64,000 nucleotides of DNA from Kiritimatiellia bacterium (GCA_016783565.1 JADHWI010000006.1:1-64000); one strand, 5' to 3'; numbered from the stretch's first letter, positions 15,172 through 23,464 are shown. Numbers and translations: made by a program. Notes: a model not told the origin generated them from the sequence alone.

Positions 15172-16490
15172 GATTTGAAATCCGTATCTTTGAACTCAAT
15201 ACGCTGCTTGGTTGCTACAGCACGGTTTGCAGCAAGCACTGCAACCGCGGTCTCATAGCCCTTCTCGCCCGGGCAGTTCAACGGTGTACCATGGCGGATT
15301 GCATTGAAGAAGTTCTCCAGATGCGGCTGGTGAGCCGGCTTCGTCAACTCGACCGGCAACGGCCACTTACCCGCTTCTGCCGTCACCCGAACATCCACAG
15401 CCACATTCTTTGTGGTACTCTTCTTTATCGGAGGAGCAGCCTGCGCTTTAATCATATTTTTCGCTACGAACGGCGTCCAATCCGGGGCATGCGCTTCGCG
15501 CATTGCAGTGTTTGCACGTTGTGAGACTTCAGAAATCTCAATCGTGCCATTCTCGCCACGGAAGGCTTCCGAGAAACCAAAATGCGACGTGGTCGTCAGC
15601 GTCTCATAGAATGCACGCCCCACCCCTTGTGGAGTGTCATACTCATAGATGCAAAGAACATTATCATACCACTCATGATGCGGATAATAGTCGACGCCAC
15701 CTGAAGCAACCACAGCCCGCGGATGGGTGCCCCAAATCCACTCAAACAGATCAATCTGATGCGACCCCAGGTCTACGATCGGACCGCCACCGTACTTCTT
15801 GTACCAGCGCCAGTTGCGGAATTCACTCATGGAATTATAGCCGAACTTGGCCAATTTCTCCGCAGAAATCGTATAACGCTCAGGCCACTTCAGATCTTCT
15901 GTCTTGGCGCGATTCCACTGGGCATGCGCGTGAGTCACGCGTCCCAACAAACCTTCTTCACGGATCAATTTCTCAATTGCATGAATATAGCGAGGATTAC
16001 TGCGACGCTGATGACCGATCTGCAGGAGTTTACCCGTATCCCGAGACGTTTTCACCATGCTGGCAGCTTTCTCCAGCGAGTTGGACATTTCTTTCTCGCT
16101 GTACACATGAAGTCCGGCGTTCATGCAGGCATTCGCATGCTCTGCGTGCATCCAGTCAGGAGATGCCACCAGAACGGCATCAAGATCCTTCTCCTGAGCC
16201 AGCAATTCGCGATAGTCCTCGTATACATTCGCCTCATGCCCATACTTGCCTACGTAACGTTTTGCATAACGCTGCGAAAACTCCCAGATGTCACAAACTG
16301 CCTTGAACCGGATACCCGGAATTTTGAGACAAGATTCAATGAGAATACGTCCCTGCGCACCGGCACCAATAATCGCCACATTAAGATCATCGACCCCGCC
16401 CTTGGTCTCACCCAATGCATTCTTCCCAACCGCCAACCCTGCTCCTGCGGCAGAAACGGCCTGCACAAACTCACGCCTGCTTAACTCCAT
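15168..16490 (-). CDS. Tat-exported Gfo/Idh/MocA oxidoreductase
   Basis: 440 residues. The start LSRREFVQAVSAAGAGLAVG carries the twin-arginine pair (R5, R6) and a hydrophobic stretch, so export in folded form with its NAD(P) cofactor is expected. The Rossmann motif is VAIIGAGAQGR (about 38-48). The family lysine loop reads HVYSEKEMSNS. The C-terminal domain has GGGPIVDLGSHQIDLFEW, with the His/Asp block used in sugar binding. Such enzymes oxidise, or epimerise by transient oxidation, sugars and polyols. The two coupled downstream genes suggest its electrons may leave through the cytochrome. A start at MELSRREF with nothing else upstream favours 16490. Confidence 0.85.
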   Translation of the reverse strand: MELSRREFVQAVSAAGAGLAVGKNALGETKGGVDDLNVAIIGAGAQGRILIESCLKIPGIRFKAVCDIWEFSQRYAKRYVGKYGHEANVYEDYRELLAQEKDLDAVLVASPDWMHAEHANACMNAGLHVYSEKEMSNSLEKAASMVKTSRDTGKLLQIGHQRRSNPRYIHAIEKLIREEGLLGRVTHAHAQWNRAKTEDLKWPERYTISAEKLAKFGYNSMSEFRNWRWYKKYGGGPIVDLGSHQIDLFEWIWGTHPRAVVASGGVDYYPHHEWYDNVLCIYEYDTPQGVGRAFYETLTTTSHFGFSEAFRGENGTIEISEVSQRANTAMREAHAPDWTPFVAKNMIKAQAAPPIKKSTTKNVAVDVRVTAEAGKWPLPVELTKPAHQPHLENFFNAIRHGTPLNCPGEKGYETAVAVLAANRAVATKQRIEFKDTDFKS

Positions 16491-16948
16491 AATTAACTTC
16501 CTTTCTTACTAAAGTGATGACCAATTATAAGTCCATCCGCACGATATTGACAAGGTCGACGCATCACTTTCAAATGCCATGGTGCTCCCGGCACTCCATG
16601 TAATGCGTTACCATAACAAAATTAATTCTTGGATATGACCGACACAAAGCGCATACCCATACCGCAAAAGCGCCCATTGAATCAAGAAAATGGTTCTATA
16701 AAATGACAGAATCACAAAATAAAGAGATCGAATGACATTGCAGCCCGAAACACATAAACTCGGATTTCCGCGGTATGTCGATACAACTTCGCCGGCGTTT
16801 CACCGTTTCGACCCACACTGACGGCACGCTTCGCGTTTTCACGACGATTCTTGATGAATAATGCGCGATAAGAGTCTTTTCGTTCTTGATAACCTCTAGA
16901 AGGTTAGCCAATAATGGCGGTTACCTTCGACCATGAAAGGGGATTAAT
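16491..16948. other. Divergent intergenic region, oxidoreductase operon / accD
   Basis: 458 bases without a convincing gene. It must hold promoters for both flanking operons. A hairpin-prone stretch (CATGG..GC / GC..CCATG) lies near 16577-16600, and the best accD-facing promoter match is at 16886-16915. No riboswitch or tRNA recognised. Confidence 0.4.
16886..16915 (+). promoter_or_regulatory. Candidate accD promoter
   Basis: TTGATA (16886-16891) and AATAAT (16910-16915) are spaced by 18 bases, 33 bases before the accD ATG. A GAAAGGGG Shine-Dalgarno follows. Moderate match only. Confidence 0.35.
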
Positions 16949-17785
16949 ATGGCTTGGTTTAAACGACAGAGAAAAGACAGCTCAGGCAAGGGCACAAAGG
17001 CTGAAGACGTTTGGACGATTTGTCCATCATGCAAAGCACACATTTTCAAAGACGAATGGCGCAAAGCGAACCGAGTGTGCCCGAAATGCGAGTACCACGA
17101 CCGGTTAACCTGTCGCGAGCGCATTGAAATTCTCGTAGACAAAGGAAGTTTTCACGAATTGCACACCGAGGTCACCACCTCTGACCCTCTGTCTTTCGTG
17201 GATGCCAAAGGACCGTACAGTGAAAAAGCCAAAGCCGCGAAGAAGAAAACCGGGGAAACGGAATCTGTTCTGACAGGCCGCGGCAAACTCTCTGGGCGCC
17301 GCGTCGTGCTTGCCGTAATGGATTTTCGCTTTTTAGGGGGAAGCCTGGGAAGCGGTACGGGCGAACGCATTTTGCGAGCCGCAACATTTGCACTGAAACA
17401 CAAGATGCCTCTGATTATCTTCTCCGCTTCAGGCGGAGCACGCATGCACGAAGGCATCGTCTCCCTCATGCAAATGGCCAAGACCTGTGCAGGAATCGCA
17501 CGTCTGGATGATGCAGGCATCCCTTATATATCTGTAATGACCCACCCGACCACGGGCGGCGTCTCTGCCAGTTTTGCAATGGTGGGCGATATTAACATAG
17601 CCGAACCGGGCGCCCTGATCGGGTTTGCGGGACGACGCGTGATCGAAGAAACCATCAAGCAAAAGCTACCTAAGGATTTCCAGACCGCTGAATACCTTCA
17701 GGACCACGGATTTCTTGATGCCATCGTCAACAGAAACGACATGAGGGACTACCTCATTTCCGTGTTGCGTTACTGGAACAAATAG
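16949..17785 (+). CDS. accD: Acetyl-CoA carboxylase carboxyltransferase, beta subunit
   Basis: 278 residues. AccD and AccA together move the carboxyl group from carboxybiotin to acetyl-CoA, forming malonyl-CoA for fatty acid synthesis. The N-terminal zinc ribbon (C-P-S-C near 28 and C-P-K-C near 48) and the crotonase-like core (FSASGGARMHEGIVSLMQMAK, GGVSASFAMVGDI, EPGALIGFAGRRVIEETI) are complete, and the length is normal. GAAAGGGG lies before the ATG. It is followed after 13 bases by a ParB-like gene and then accA, so all are likely one transcript with the biotin-carrier fusion. Confidence 0.95.
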   Translation: MAWFKRQRKDSSGKGTKAEDVWTICPSCKAHIFKDEWRKANRVCPKCEYHDRLTCRERIEILVDKGSFHELHTEVTTSDPLSFVDAKGPYSEKAKAAKKKTGETESVLTGRGKLSGRRVVLAVMDFRFLGGSLGSGTGERILRAATFALKHKMPLIIFSASGGARMHEGIVSLMQMAKTCAGIARLDDAGIPYISVMTHPTTGGVSASFAMVGDINIAEPGALIGFAGRRVIEETIKQKLPKDFQTAEYLQDHGFLDAIVNRNDMRDYLISVLRYWNK

Positions 17786-17798
17786 AGGATCCGCACGC

Positions 17799-18206
17799 AT
17801 GCATGCAGACATCATAGATGTCAATATAGACGAAATAGGTATCGGGAAACGCCCGCGCACCGATGACGGAGACTTGAGGGTGCTTGAGAATTCAATTCGC
17901 TCAATAGGCCTGTTGCACCCCATTGTACTGGATCAACAAAACATATTAATCGCAGGCGGTCGTCGCTTGCAGGCCTGTCGCAACTTGGGGTTCAGCACAA
18001 TCGCTGCGCGAAAACTGGATATTCGTGTTGATACGCTGGAGGCACTGAACATACAAACAGATGAAAATCTCTGTAGACGAAAACTATCTCGCGAAGAAAT
18101 GGATGCGTTAATCGCCGCAAAAAGCCACGCGGCTCATGGTCACGGTGGCTTGTGCAGAATCGGGAACGTTATCACGACCCTGAAGAAGCGCTTTTGTTTG
18201 CACTGA
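17799..18206 (+). CDS. ParB-like N-terminal domain protein
   Basis: 135 residues. Residues 1-95 match the ParB/sulfiredoxin-like N-terminal domain: IGIGKRPRTDDGDLRVLENSIRSIGLLHPIVL, then NILIAGGRRLQACRNLG, where GGRRLQA stands in place of the usual GERR box, and a QTDENLCRRKLSREE helix. There is no helix-turn-helix or dimer domain. The C terminus after IAAK looks out of character. Switching frame after the A-run near 18119 would give an alternative tail containing RERYHDPEEALLFALKR, so a frameshift is possible. Its place between accD and accA is unusual; role unknown. Confidence 0.65.
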   Translation: MHADIIDVNIDEIGIGKRPRTDDGDLRVLENSIRSIGLLHPIVLDQQNILIAGGRRLQACRNLGFSTIAARKLDIRVDTLEALNIQTDENLCRRKLSREEMDALIAAKSHAAHGHGGLCRIGNVITTLKKRFCLH

Positions 18207-18231
18207 AGCGCGTAACCGACAGGAGAGTGTC

Positions 18232-19176
18232 ATGGCGATGGAATTTGAAAAAACACTGCTTGAAACGGAACAGAAAATTGCCGAGCTACAGGCACTGGCA
18301 GAAAAAAAGAACGTTAATTTTGGAACAGAACTAGCACAACTCAAGAGAAAGAAGACATCTCTGATGAAGTCAACATACGCGAAACTGACGCCATGGGACA
18401 CGGTCCAGGTTGCCCGACATAATGAGCGACCACTGATCCGCGACTACATCAACGGCATGTGCGATGAATTTCTTGAATTACGCGGCGACCGATGCTTCGG
18501 CGACGATCAAGGCATTATCGGTGGCTTTGCAAAAATAGATGAACGACGCGTCATGCTCATTGGGCATCAAAAGGGAAAGACAACCGAAGATAACATCAAA
18601 TCCAACTTCGGGATGGCCAACCCGGAGGGCTATCGCAAGGCGCTTCGCCTGATGAAATTGGCCGAAAAATTTAGAATTCCCGTCGTGTGCCTCATTGATA
18701 CCCCAGGTGCGTATCCGGGCTTGGAAGCCGAGGCACGCGGGCAGGCTCAGGCCATTGCACAGAATCTGACAGAAATGTCACGACTCGCAACCCCCATCAT
18801 CGTGATCGTCACCGGCGAAGGTGGCAGCGGCGGTGCCATTGGAATTGGCGTTGGGGATGTAGTGATGATGCTTGCCAATTCTGTGTACTCCGTGATTTCT
18901 CCCGAAGGCTGCGCTTCCATTCTGTGGCGCGATGGCACCAAGGCCCCTATCGCAGCGGATGCCCTGAAGATCACGGCTGATTCCTTACTCAAACTTGGCA
19001 TCATTGATGAAATCATTCCGGAACCGATCGGTGGTGCTCATCGAAACTACACCGAGACGCTCCAATCGGTGAAGGATGCCATCCTCAAGAATATCGAAAG
19101 ACTACGCAAAACATCTCGTAAGCGTCTCGTTGAAAAACGTTTCGCGAAATATGCGGCGATGGGACGCTATTATTAA
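18232..19176 (+). CDS. accA: Acetyl-CoA carboxylase carboxyltransferase, alpha subunit
   Basis: 314 residues, full length for AccA, the partner of AccD. The coiled N terminus (FEKTLLETEQKIAELQALAEKKN) precedes the crotonase-like core with GDRCFGDDQGIIGG, GHQKGK, IDTPGAYPGLEAEARGQAQAIA, the oxyanion-hole segment GEGGSGGAIGIGVGD, and SPEGCASILWRD. An AGGAG Shine-Dalgarno lies shortly before the ATG. It sits 34 bases upstream of the carboxyltransferase/biotin-carrier fusion. No biotin carboxylase (accC) occurs in the window. Confidence 0.95.
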   Translation: MAMEFEKTLLETEQKIAELQALAEKKNVNFGTELAQLKRKKTSLMKSTYAKLTPWDTVQVARHNERPLIRDYINGMCDEFLELRGDRCFGDDQGIIGGFAKIDERRVMLIGHQKGKTTEDNIKSNFGMANPEGYRKALRLMKLAEKFRIPVVCLIDTPGAYPGLEAEARGQAQAIAQNLTEMSRLATPIIVIVTGEGGSGGAIGIGVGDVVMMLANSVYSVISPEGCASILWRDGTKAPIAADALKITADSLLKLGIIDEIIPEPIGGAHRNYTETLQSVKDAILKNIERLRKTSRKRLVEKRFAKYAAMGRYY

Positions 19177-19210
19177 GTCAGAACATAACACCAGCATTAG
19201 GATTACTATT

Positions 19211-21325
19211 ATGGCGAAAAAGACAGCAAAGAAGACAACGGCCCGCAAGGCGCCAAAAACAACAAAGAAAACGGTAGCCAAAAAGGCACCCGCTACCCGA
19301 AAACGTGCAACCATGACATCCAAAAAAGCGACAAAAAAGACAGTGTCACGAAAGAAGGCCGTGCGGAAACCCACACGCGTTTCCGTAAAGAGCGAAGCAC
19401 CGGCCAAACTGAAAAACCGTAAGCCTTTGCGCATTACCGATACCACACTACGCGATGCGCACCAGTCGCTGTGGGCCACCCGCATGCGCACCAAAGATAT
19501 CATCGATATTATCGATGTCATCGACTCCGCCGGATACTATTCCCTCGAGGTCTGGGGCGGCGCCACATTTGACGTCTGCATGCGTTTCCTCCGTGAAAAC
19601 CCATGGGAACGCCTGCGCCAGATCAAATCCCACGCAAAAAAAACACCATTACAAATGCTCCTGCGAGGCCAGAATGTCCTCGGATACAAAAACTACCCGG
19701 ATGATCTTCTGGATCGCTTTGTTGAGCTGGCCTGTCTTAATGGCGTCGACATCTTCAGGATCTTCGATGCCCTGAACGATAACCGTAACCTGGAATCGGC
19801 CATCAAGAGCGTTAAACGCCATGGTGGGCACGCACAGGGAACCATCTGCTACACCATCAGCCCCGTTCACACAGTTGATGAGTACGTACGCATTGCCAAA
19901 GAACAGGTCCAGATGGGTATCGATTCCCTTGCCATCAAGGACATGGCCGGTATTCTCTCACCCATTTCCGCAGAACACTTAATTAAAGCGCTCGCCGCCA
20001 ACATCAACGTGCCGATCCAAGTCCACACGCACGCCACAAGCGGCATGGGCACTGCGACGTATGTAGAAGCCGTACGCGCCGGTGCCGGTGCTATTGATTG
20101 CGCCATCTCGGTGATGTCCTCATCCTCGTCTCAGCCTCCGGTTGAGACCATGCTGGCCATCTTCGATGAAACCGACTATCACGCCAATCTGGATATCAGC
20201 GCCCTGCGGAAGATCTGCAAATACTTCGAAGGCCTCGCGCCCCATCGCCGCTTGAGCCACGCACCGCTCAATCCGATTGATCCCGAGATTCTGATTCATC
20301 ACATTCCAGGCGGAATGATCTCGAATCTGCGCTCTCAACTCGATCAGCAAGGCGCTCTGGATAAACTATCCGAGGTGATGGCAGAAGTTCCGCGCGTACG
20401 CAAGGACATGGGATATCCTCCGCTGGTAACACCAACCAGCCAGATCGTGGGCGTTCAGGCCGTACTGAACGTCATTGCCGGCAAACGCTATGAGCTGATC
20501 ACAGAGGAAACCAAGAACTACGTTCGCGGCCTTTACGGTCACTCTCCAGCACCACTGGATGCCAAGATCCAAAAGAAAATCCTCGGCAAGGACAAGCCCA
20601 TGACGGGGCGTCCGGCAGACCTGCTAAAACCCATGCTCCCCACCGCAACAAATGACGTAGACGCAAAGCTGATCCAGGGAGAAGAAGACATCATTTCCTA
20701 CTGCCTCTTCCCGGAGGTGGCTCTGGACTTCTTCAAATGGCGGGCACTACCGTTCGAAGAAAGACCGTCCCCCCCGGCGGATCTTGAGCGAAAGAAGGAC
20801 GAAAGACCTGATACGCCGGCTCCAGCTCCGTTGCCGGCACCACCGCAGCCGTTCCTGGCCGACACGGACTACCAGGAGATCCAGGGCTTGCTGGACAAGG
20901 TCAACACGCTGGGCTTTTCAGAGGTAACAATCCGACGCAACGACTTGAACCTGAGTCTCAAATCCTCCGGTGCCAGTACGTCTCACGTTCCCGTCGAAAA
21001 AACAGCCGAGCCTTCTGAAACCGCAACACCGATCGCGGCACCAGAAGCACCAAAAGCACCTGCAGCGGCTGACGAGGGTACACCCGACGGCCCGACCATT
21101 GATTCACCGCTCACCGGCACGTTCTACCGCTCGGCAGAACCCGGGAAGCCCTCATTAAAAGACGAGGGCGACAAAGTAAAGGCAGGAGAGTCTGTCTGCA
21201 TCGTGGAGGCCATGAAGCTCTTCAACGAAATCAAAGCTCCGTCAAACTGCAAACTCGTCAAGTTCCTCGCAGAACACGGCGATCATGTAGAAAAGGGGCA
21301 GCCGCTCGTCGTCATCAAAGAGTAA
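19211..21325 (+). CDS. OadA-type carboxyltransferase fused to AccB-type biotin carrier
   Basis: 704 residues from the ATG at 19211; the longer frame to 19076 overlaps accA and is unlikely. Residues 1-~65 are a Lys/Ala/Thr-rich, histone-H1-like tail. Residues ~70-540 form a complete pyruvate carboxylase subunit B / oxaloacetate decarboxylase alpha domain: RITDTTLRDAHQSLWATRM, IKDMAG with the carbamylated Lys, and HTHATSGMG with metal His pair. Residues ~585-704 resemble AccB (DYQEIQGLLDKVNTLGFSEV, Pro/Ala linker, SPLTGTFYRSAEPGKPS), with the biotinylation site EAMKLFNE at Lys669. It could carboxylate or decarboxylate pyruvate/oxaloacetate and also present carboxybiotin to AccAD. Confidence 0.9.
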   Translation: MAKKTAKKTTARKAPKTTKKTVAKKAPATRKRATMTSKKATKKTVSRKKAVRKPTRVSVKSEAPAKLKNRKPLRITDTTLRDAHQSLWATRMRTKDIIDIIDVIDSAGYYSLEVWGGATFDVCMRFLRENPWERLRQIKSHAKKTPLQMLLRGQNVLGYKNYPDDLLDRFVELACLNGVDIFRIFDALNDNRNLESAIKSVKRHGGHAQGTICYTISPVHTVDEYVRIAKEQVQMGIDSLAIKDMAGILSPISAEHLIKALAANINVPIQVHTHATSGMGTATYVEAVRAGAGAIDCAISVMSSSSSQPPVETMLAIFDETDYHANLDISALRKICKYFEGLAPHRRLSHAPLNPIDPEILIHHIPGGMISNLRSQLDQQGALDKLSEVMAEVPRVRKDMGYPPLVTPTSQIVGVQAVLNVIAGKRYELITEETKNYVRGLYGHSPAPLDAKIQKKILGKDKPMTGRPADLLKPMLPTATNDVDAKLIQGEEDIISYCLFPEVALDFFKWRALPFEERPSPPADLERKKDERPDTPAPAPLPAPPQPFLADTDYQEIQGLLDKVNTLGFSEVTIRRNDLNLSLKSSGASTSHVPVEKTAEPSETATPIAAPEAPKAPAAADEGTPDGPTIDSPLTGTFYRSAEPGKPSLKDEGDKVKAGESVCIVEAMKLFNEIKAPSNCKLVKFLAEHGDHVEKGQPLVVIKE

Positions 21326-21350
21326 TCAACGACAGCAACCAAACCGACAC

Positions 21351-21397
21351 CTGCAAGCCAGCTCTGTTCCTGATGTAAGGAATCAGGATGGCTGCAG
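21351..21397 (+). terminator. Intergenic stem-loop after the biotin-carrier fusion gene
   Basis: A 47-base inverted structure: outer arms CTGCA.GCCA and TGGCTGCAG, inner arms TCCTGAT and ATCAGGA around GTAAGGA, with one bulge. It begins 25 bases after the stop codon. No T-run follows, so it may be a processed 3' end, an mRNA-stabilising hairpin or a weak terminator before rfbA. Confidence 0.4.
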
Positions 21398-21493
21398 AAG
21401 CAGGGAGCCTGTACGCTGAAAATATTGAAACGCACAGGTTCAGCGAAGCGCATAGAATCGATCGTTGCCTTGTGCACCAGGGAGACATGCACC

Positions 21494-22390
21494 ATGAGTG
21501 TGGAGACATCGAAAACCGGCTGGAAAGGTATTGTCCTCGCTGGCGGAGCAGGATCACGACTGCATCCTGTTACGCTGGCAGCCAGTAAACAGATGTTGCC
21601 GGTTTACGATAAACCCATGATCTACTACCCCATCGCCACGCTCATGCTGGGAGGCATTCGGGACATTCTCATTATTTCCACCCCAACGGACCTCCCTCGA
21701 TTCAAAGAGCTTCTCGGCGATGGCGCGCGTATTGGATGTCAGTTTGAATACGTCGCACAAGAAGCTCCGCGCGGGCTTCCTGAAGCTTTTATTCTCGGTG
21801 CGGACTTTATTGGTTCAGACGGTGTAACACTGATCCTTGGTGACAACCTTTTTTATGGCGACATGCAGTTCTTTCGCAACGCACTGGCACGCCATAAGGG
21901 TGGCACGGTCTTTGGCTATCCTGTTCAAGATCCAGAGCGTTATGGCGTAGTGGAATTCGATGAGACCGGCAAGGTGCTCAGTATCGAAGAAAAACCCACT
22001 GCCCCGAAGAGTCGCTACGCAATCCCCGGACTTTACTGCTTCGACAATCGCGTCATTGATGTCGCGAAAAACCTGCGCCCCTCTGACCGCGGGGAACTGG
22101 AAATTGTCGATGTGATCCAGCGCTACCTCGACTGGGAAGAACTCCGTGTGGAGAAAATGGCTCGCGGAATTGCCTGGCTTGACACGGGAACCCCCCAGAG
22201 CTTGCTGGAAGCAGCCAATTTTGTGGCAACCATCGAACATCGCCAGGGATTTAAAATTGCCTGCCTTGAGGAAATCGCGCTTCGTAAAGGCATGATCAAC
22301 CGCAAACAGTTCATCCACTTGTCAGAGGAACTCTCAAAAAGCGCCTATGGTGGATATCTTGAAATGGTGTTGCGCGATTTGGACGGGTAA
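21494..22390 (+). CDS. rfbA: Glucose-1-phosphate thymidylyltransferase
   Basis: 298 residues from the ATG at 21494 (the usual RmlA length). It makes dTDP-glucose from dTTP and glucose-1-phosphate, the entry to dTDP-rhamnose and other deoxysugars. The nucleotide-binding signature GIVLAGGAGSRLHPVT is near the N terminus, followed by KQMLPVYDKPMIYYP, ILGDNLFYGD (metal Asp) and EEKPTAPKSRYAIPGLYCFD. The rest of the rhamnose pathway (rfbB, C, D) is not in the window; the next gene is a different nucleotide-sugar epimerase. Confidence 0.9.
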   Translation: MSVETSKTGWKGIVLAGGAGSRLHPVTLAASKQMLPVYDKPMIYYPIATLMLGGIRDILIISTPTDLPRFKELLGDGARIGCQFEYVAQEAPRGLPEAFILGADFIGSDGVTLILGDNLFYGDMQFFRNALARHKGGTVFGYPVQDPERYGVVEFDETGKVLSIEEKPTAPKSRYAIPGLYCFDNRVIDVAKNLRPSDRGELEIVDVIQRYLDWEELRVEKMARGIAWLDTGTPQSLLEAANFVATIEHRQGFKIACLEEIALRKGMINRKQFIHLSEELSKSAYGGYLEMVLRDLDG

Positions 22391-22446
22391 ATGAGTTTAG
22401 AGATTACGCATTCAGTACAGACAACGTAAAGAAAACAGGAGACAGC

Positions 22447-23412
22447 ATGAAGAAGGCATTGGTTTGTGGTGCAGGCGGTTTTATTGGCGGACATCTTGTC
22501 AAGAAGCTGAAAGCAGAAGGCTACTGGGTTCGCGGTGTGGACATCAAAGAACACGAGTTCTGCGAAAGTGCTGCCGATGAATTCATCGTACTTGACCTGC
22601 GCAAAGAAGAGGATTGCGAAAAAGCGCTGGCGCTGACCGAAGGTAACTTTGACGACGTCTATCAGCTCGCAGCCGATATGGGTGGGATGGGATTCATCCA
22701 CACCGCCGAATGCGAAATTATGCGCAATAGTGCTCTGGTCAACATCAACATGTGTCACCATGCAGCCAACGCTGGTGTGGGGCGCTACTTCTTCTCTTCT
22801 TCAGCCTGCGTATACCGCGATATGACGAAAGACGAACCGGAACTCGCTGAAGAGGACGCCTACCCTGCCATGCCGGACAACGAATACGGATGGGAGAAAC
22901 TCTACGCCGAGCGTATGGCCATGACCTATGCGCGTCACAGCAACATGAAGGCGCGCATTGCTCGCTTCCAGAATTGCTATGGACCCGAGGGAACCTGGAC
23001 CGGCGGTCGCGAGAAAGCACCCGCAGCCATGTGCCGAAAAATCGCCGCAATCGAAGACGGTGGAACCATTGAGGTATGGGGCGATGGCACTGCGATGCGC
23101 GCATACACATTGGTCGAAGATATGGTCGACGGAATCTATACCCTTATGCAATCCGACTGCGAAGAGCCGCTGAACATCGGCCGCAGAGAATACGTCTCCG
23201 TGGATGAACTTGTTCAGGTTGTGGCCGAAGTTGCCGGCAAAACGGTCAACATTAAACACATCGACGGCCCCGTCGGCGTGAAAGCTCGCAACTTCGAAAA
23301 CAACAAAATTCATGATCTGGGATGGGAGTCAAAGTACTCTCTCAAGGAAGGTATCGCTCGAACCTACCCATGGGTCAAAGCTCAGCTCGAAGCACAGCAA
23401 GCTGCAGAGTAA
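22447..23412 (+). CDS. GDP-mannose 3,5-epimerase-like SDR epimerase
   Basis: 321 residues, an extended short-chain dehydrogenase/reductase. The NAD motif is CGAGGFIGGHLVKKL at 8-22. Y-G-W-E-K-L (the catalytic YxxxK) follows a FSSSACVY block. The string YQLAADMGGMGFIHTAECEIMRNSALVNINM closely follows the GDP-mannose 3,5-epimerase family, which makes GDP-L-galactose and GDP-L-gulose. An AGGAGA Shine-Dalgarno precedes the ATG, 56 bases after rfbA. Assigned by motif similarity; a UDP- or dTDP-sugar epimerase is the main alternative. Confidence 0.75.
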   Translation: MKKALVCGAGGFIGGHLVKKLKAEGYWVRGVDIKEHEFCESAADEFIVLDLRKEEDCEKALALTEGNFDDVYQLAADMGGMGFIHTAECEIMRNSALVNINMCHHAANAGVGRYFFSSSACVYRDMTKDEPELAEEDAYPAMPDNEYGWEKLYAERMAMTYARHSNMKARIARFQNCYGPEGTWTGGREKAPAAMCRKIAAIEDGGTIEVWGDGTAMRAYTLVEDMVDGIYTLMQSDCEEPLNIGRREYVSVDELVQVVAEVAGKTVNIKHIDGPVGVKARNFENNKIHDLGWESKYSLKEGIARTYPWVKAQLEAQQAAE

Positions 23413-23443
23413 TCCACCCTGAACTGATTCTAAATTGCACGCA

Positions 23444-23464
23444 CCCTCCCTTCCCTGGGGAGGG
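23444..23464. terminator. GC-rich hairpin between convergent genes
   Basis: CCCTCCC (23444-23450) and GGGAGGG (23458-23464) pair around a 7-base loop. It lies between the converging epimerase and ABC permease genes. Neither side shows a good T-run, so bidirectional termination is only suggested. Confidence 0.35.

Noticed and set aside
14146-16484. Long plus-strand frames opposite the cytochrome and oxidoreductase genes
   Set aside because: Rich in His, Arg, Ser and Pro with no motifs; shadows of the minus-strand operon.
19076-19210. Longer start for the carboxyltransferase/biotin-carrier fusion
   Set aside because: The extension lies within the coding end of accA in another frame, and the ATG at 19211 begins the recognisable Lys-rich tail.
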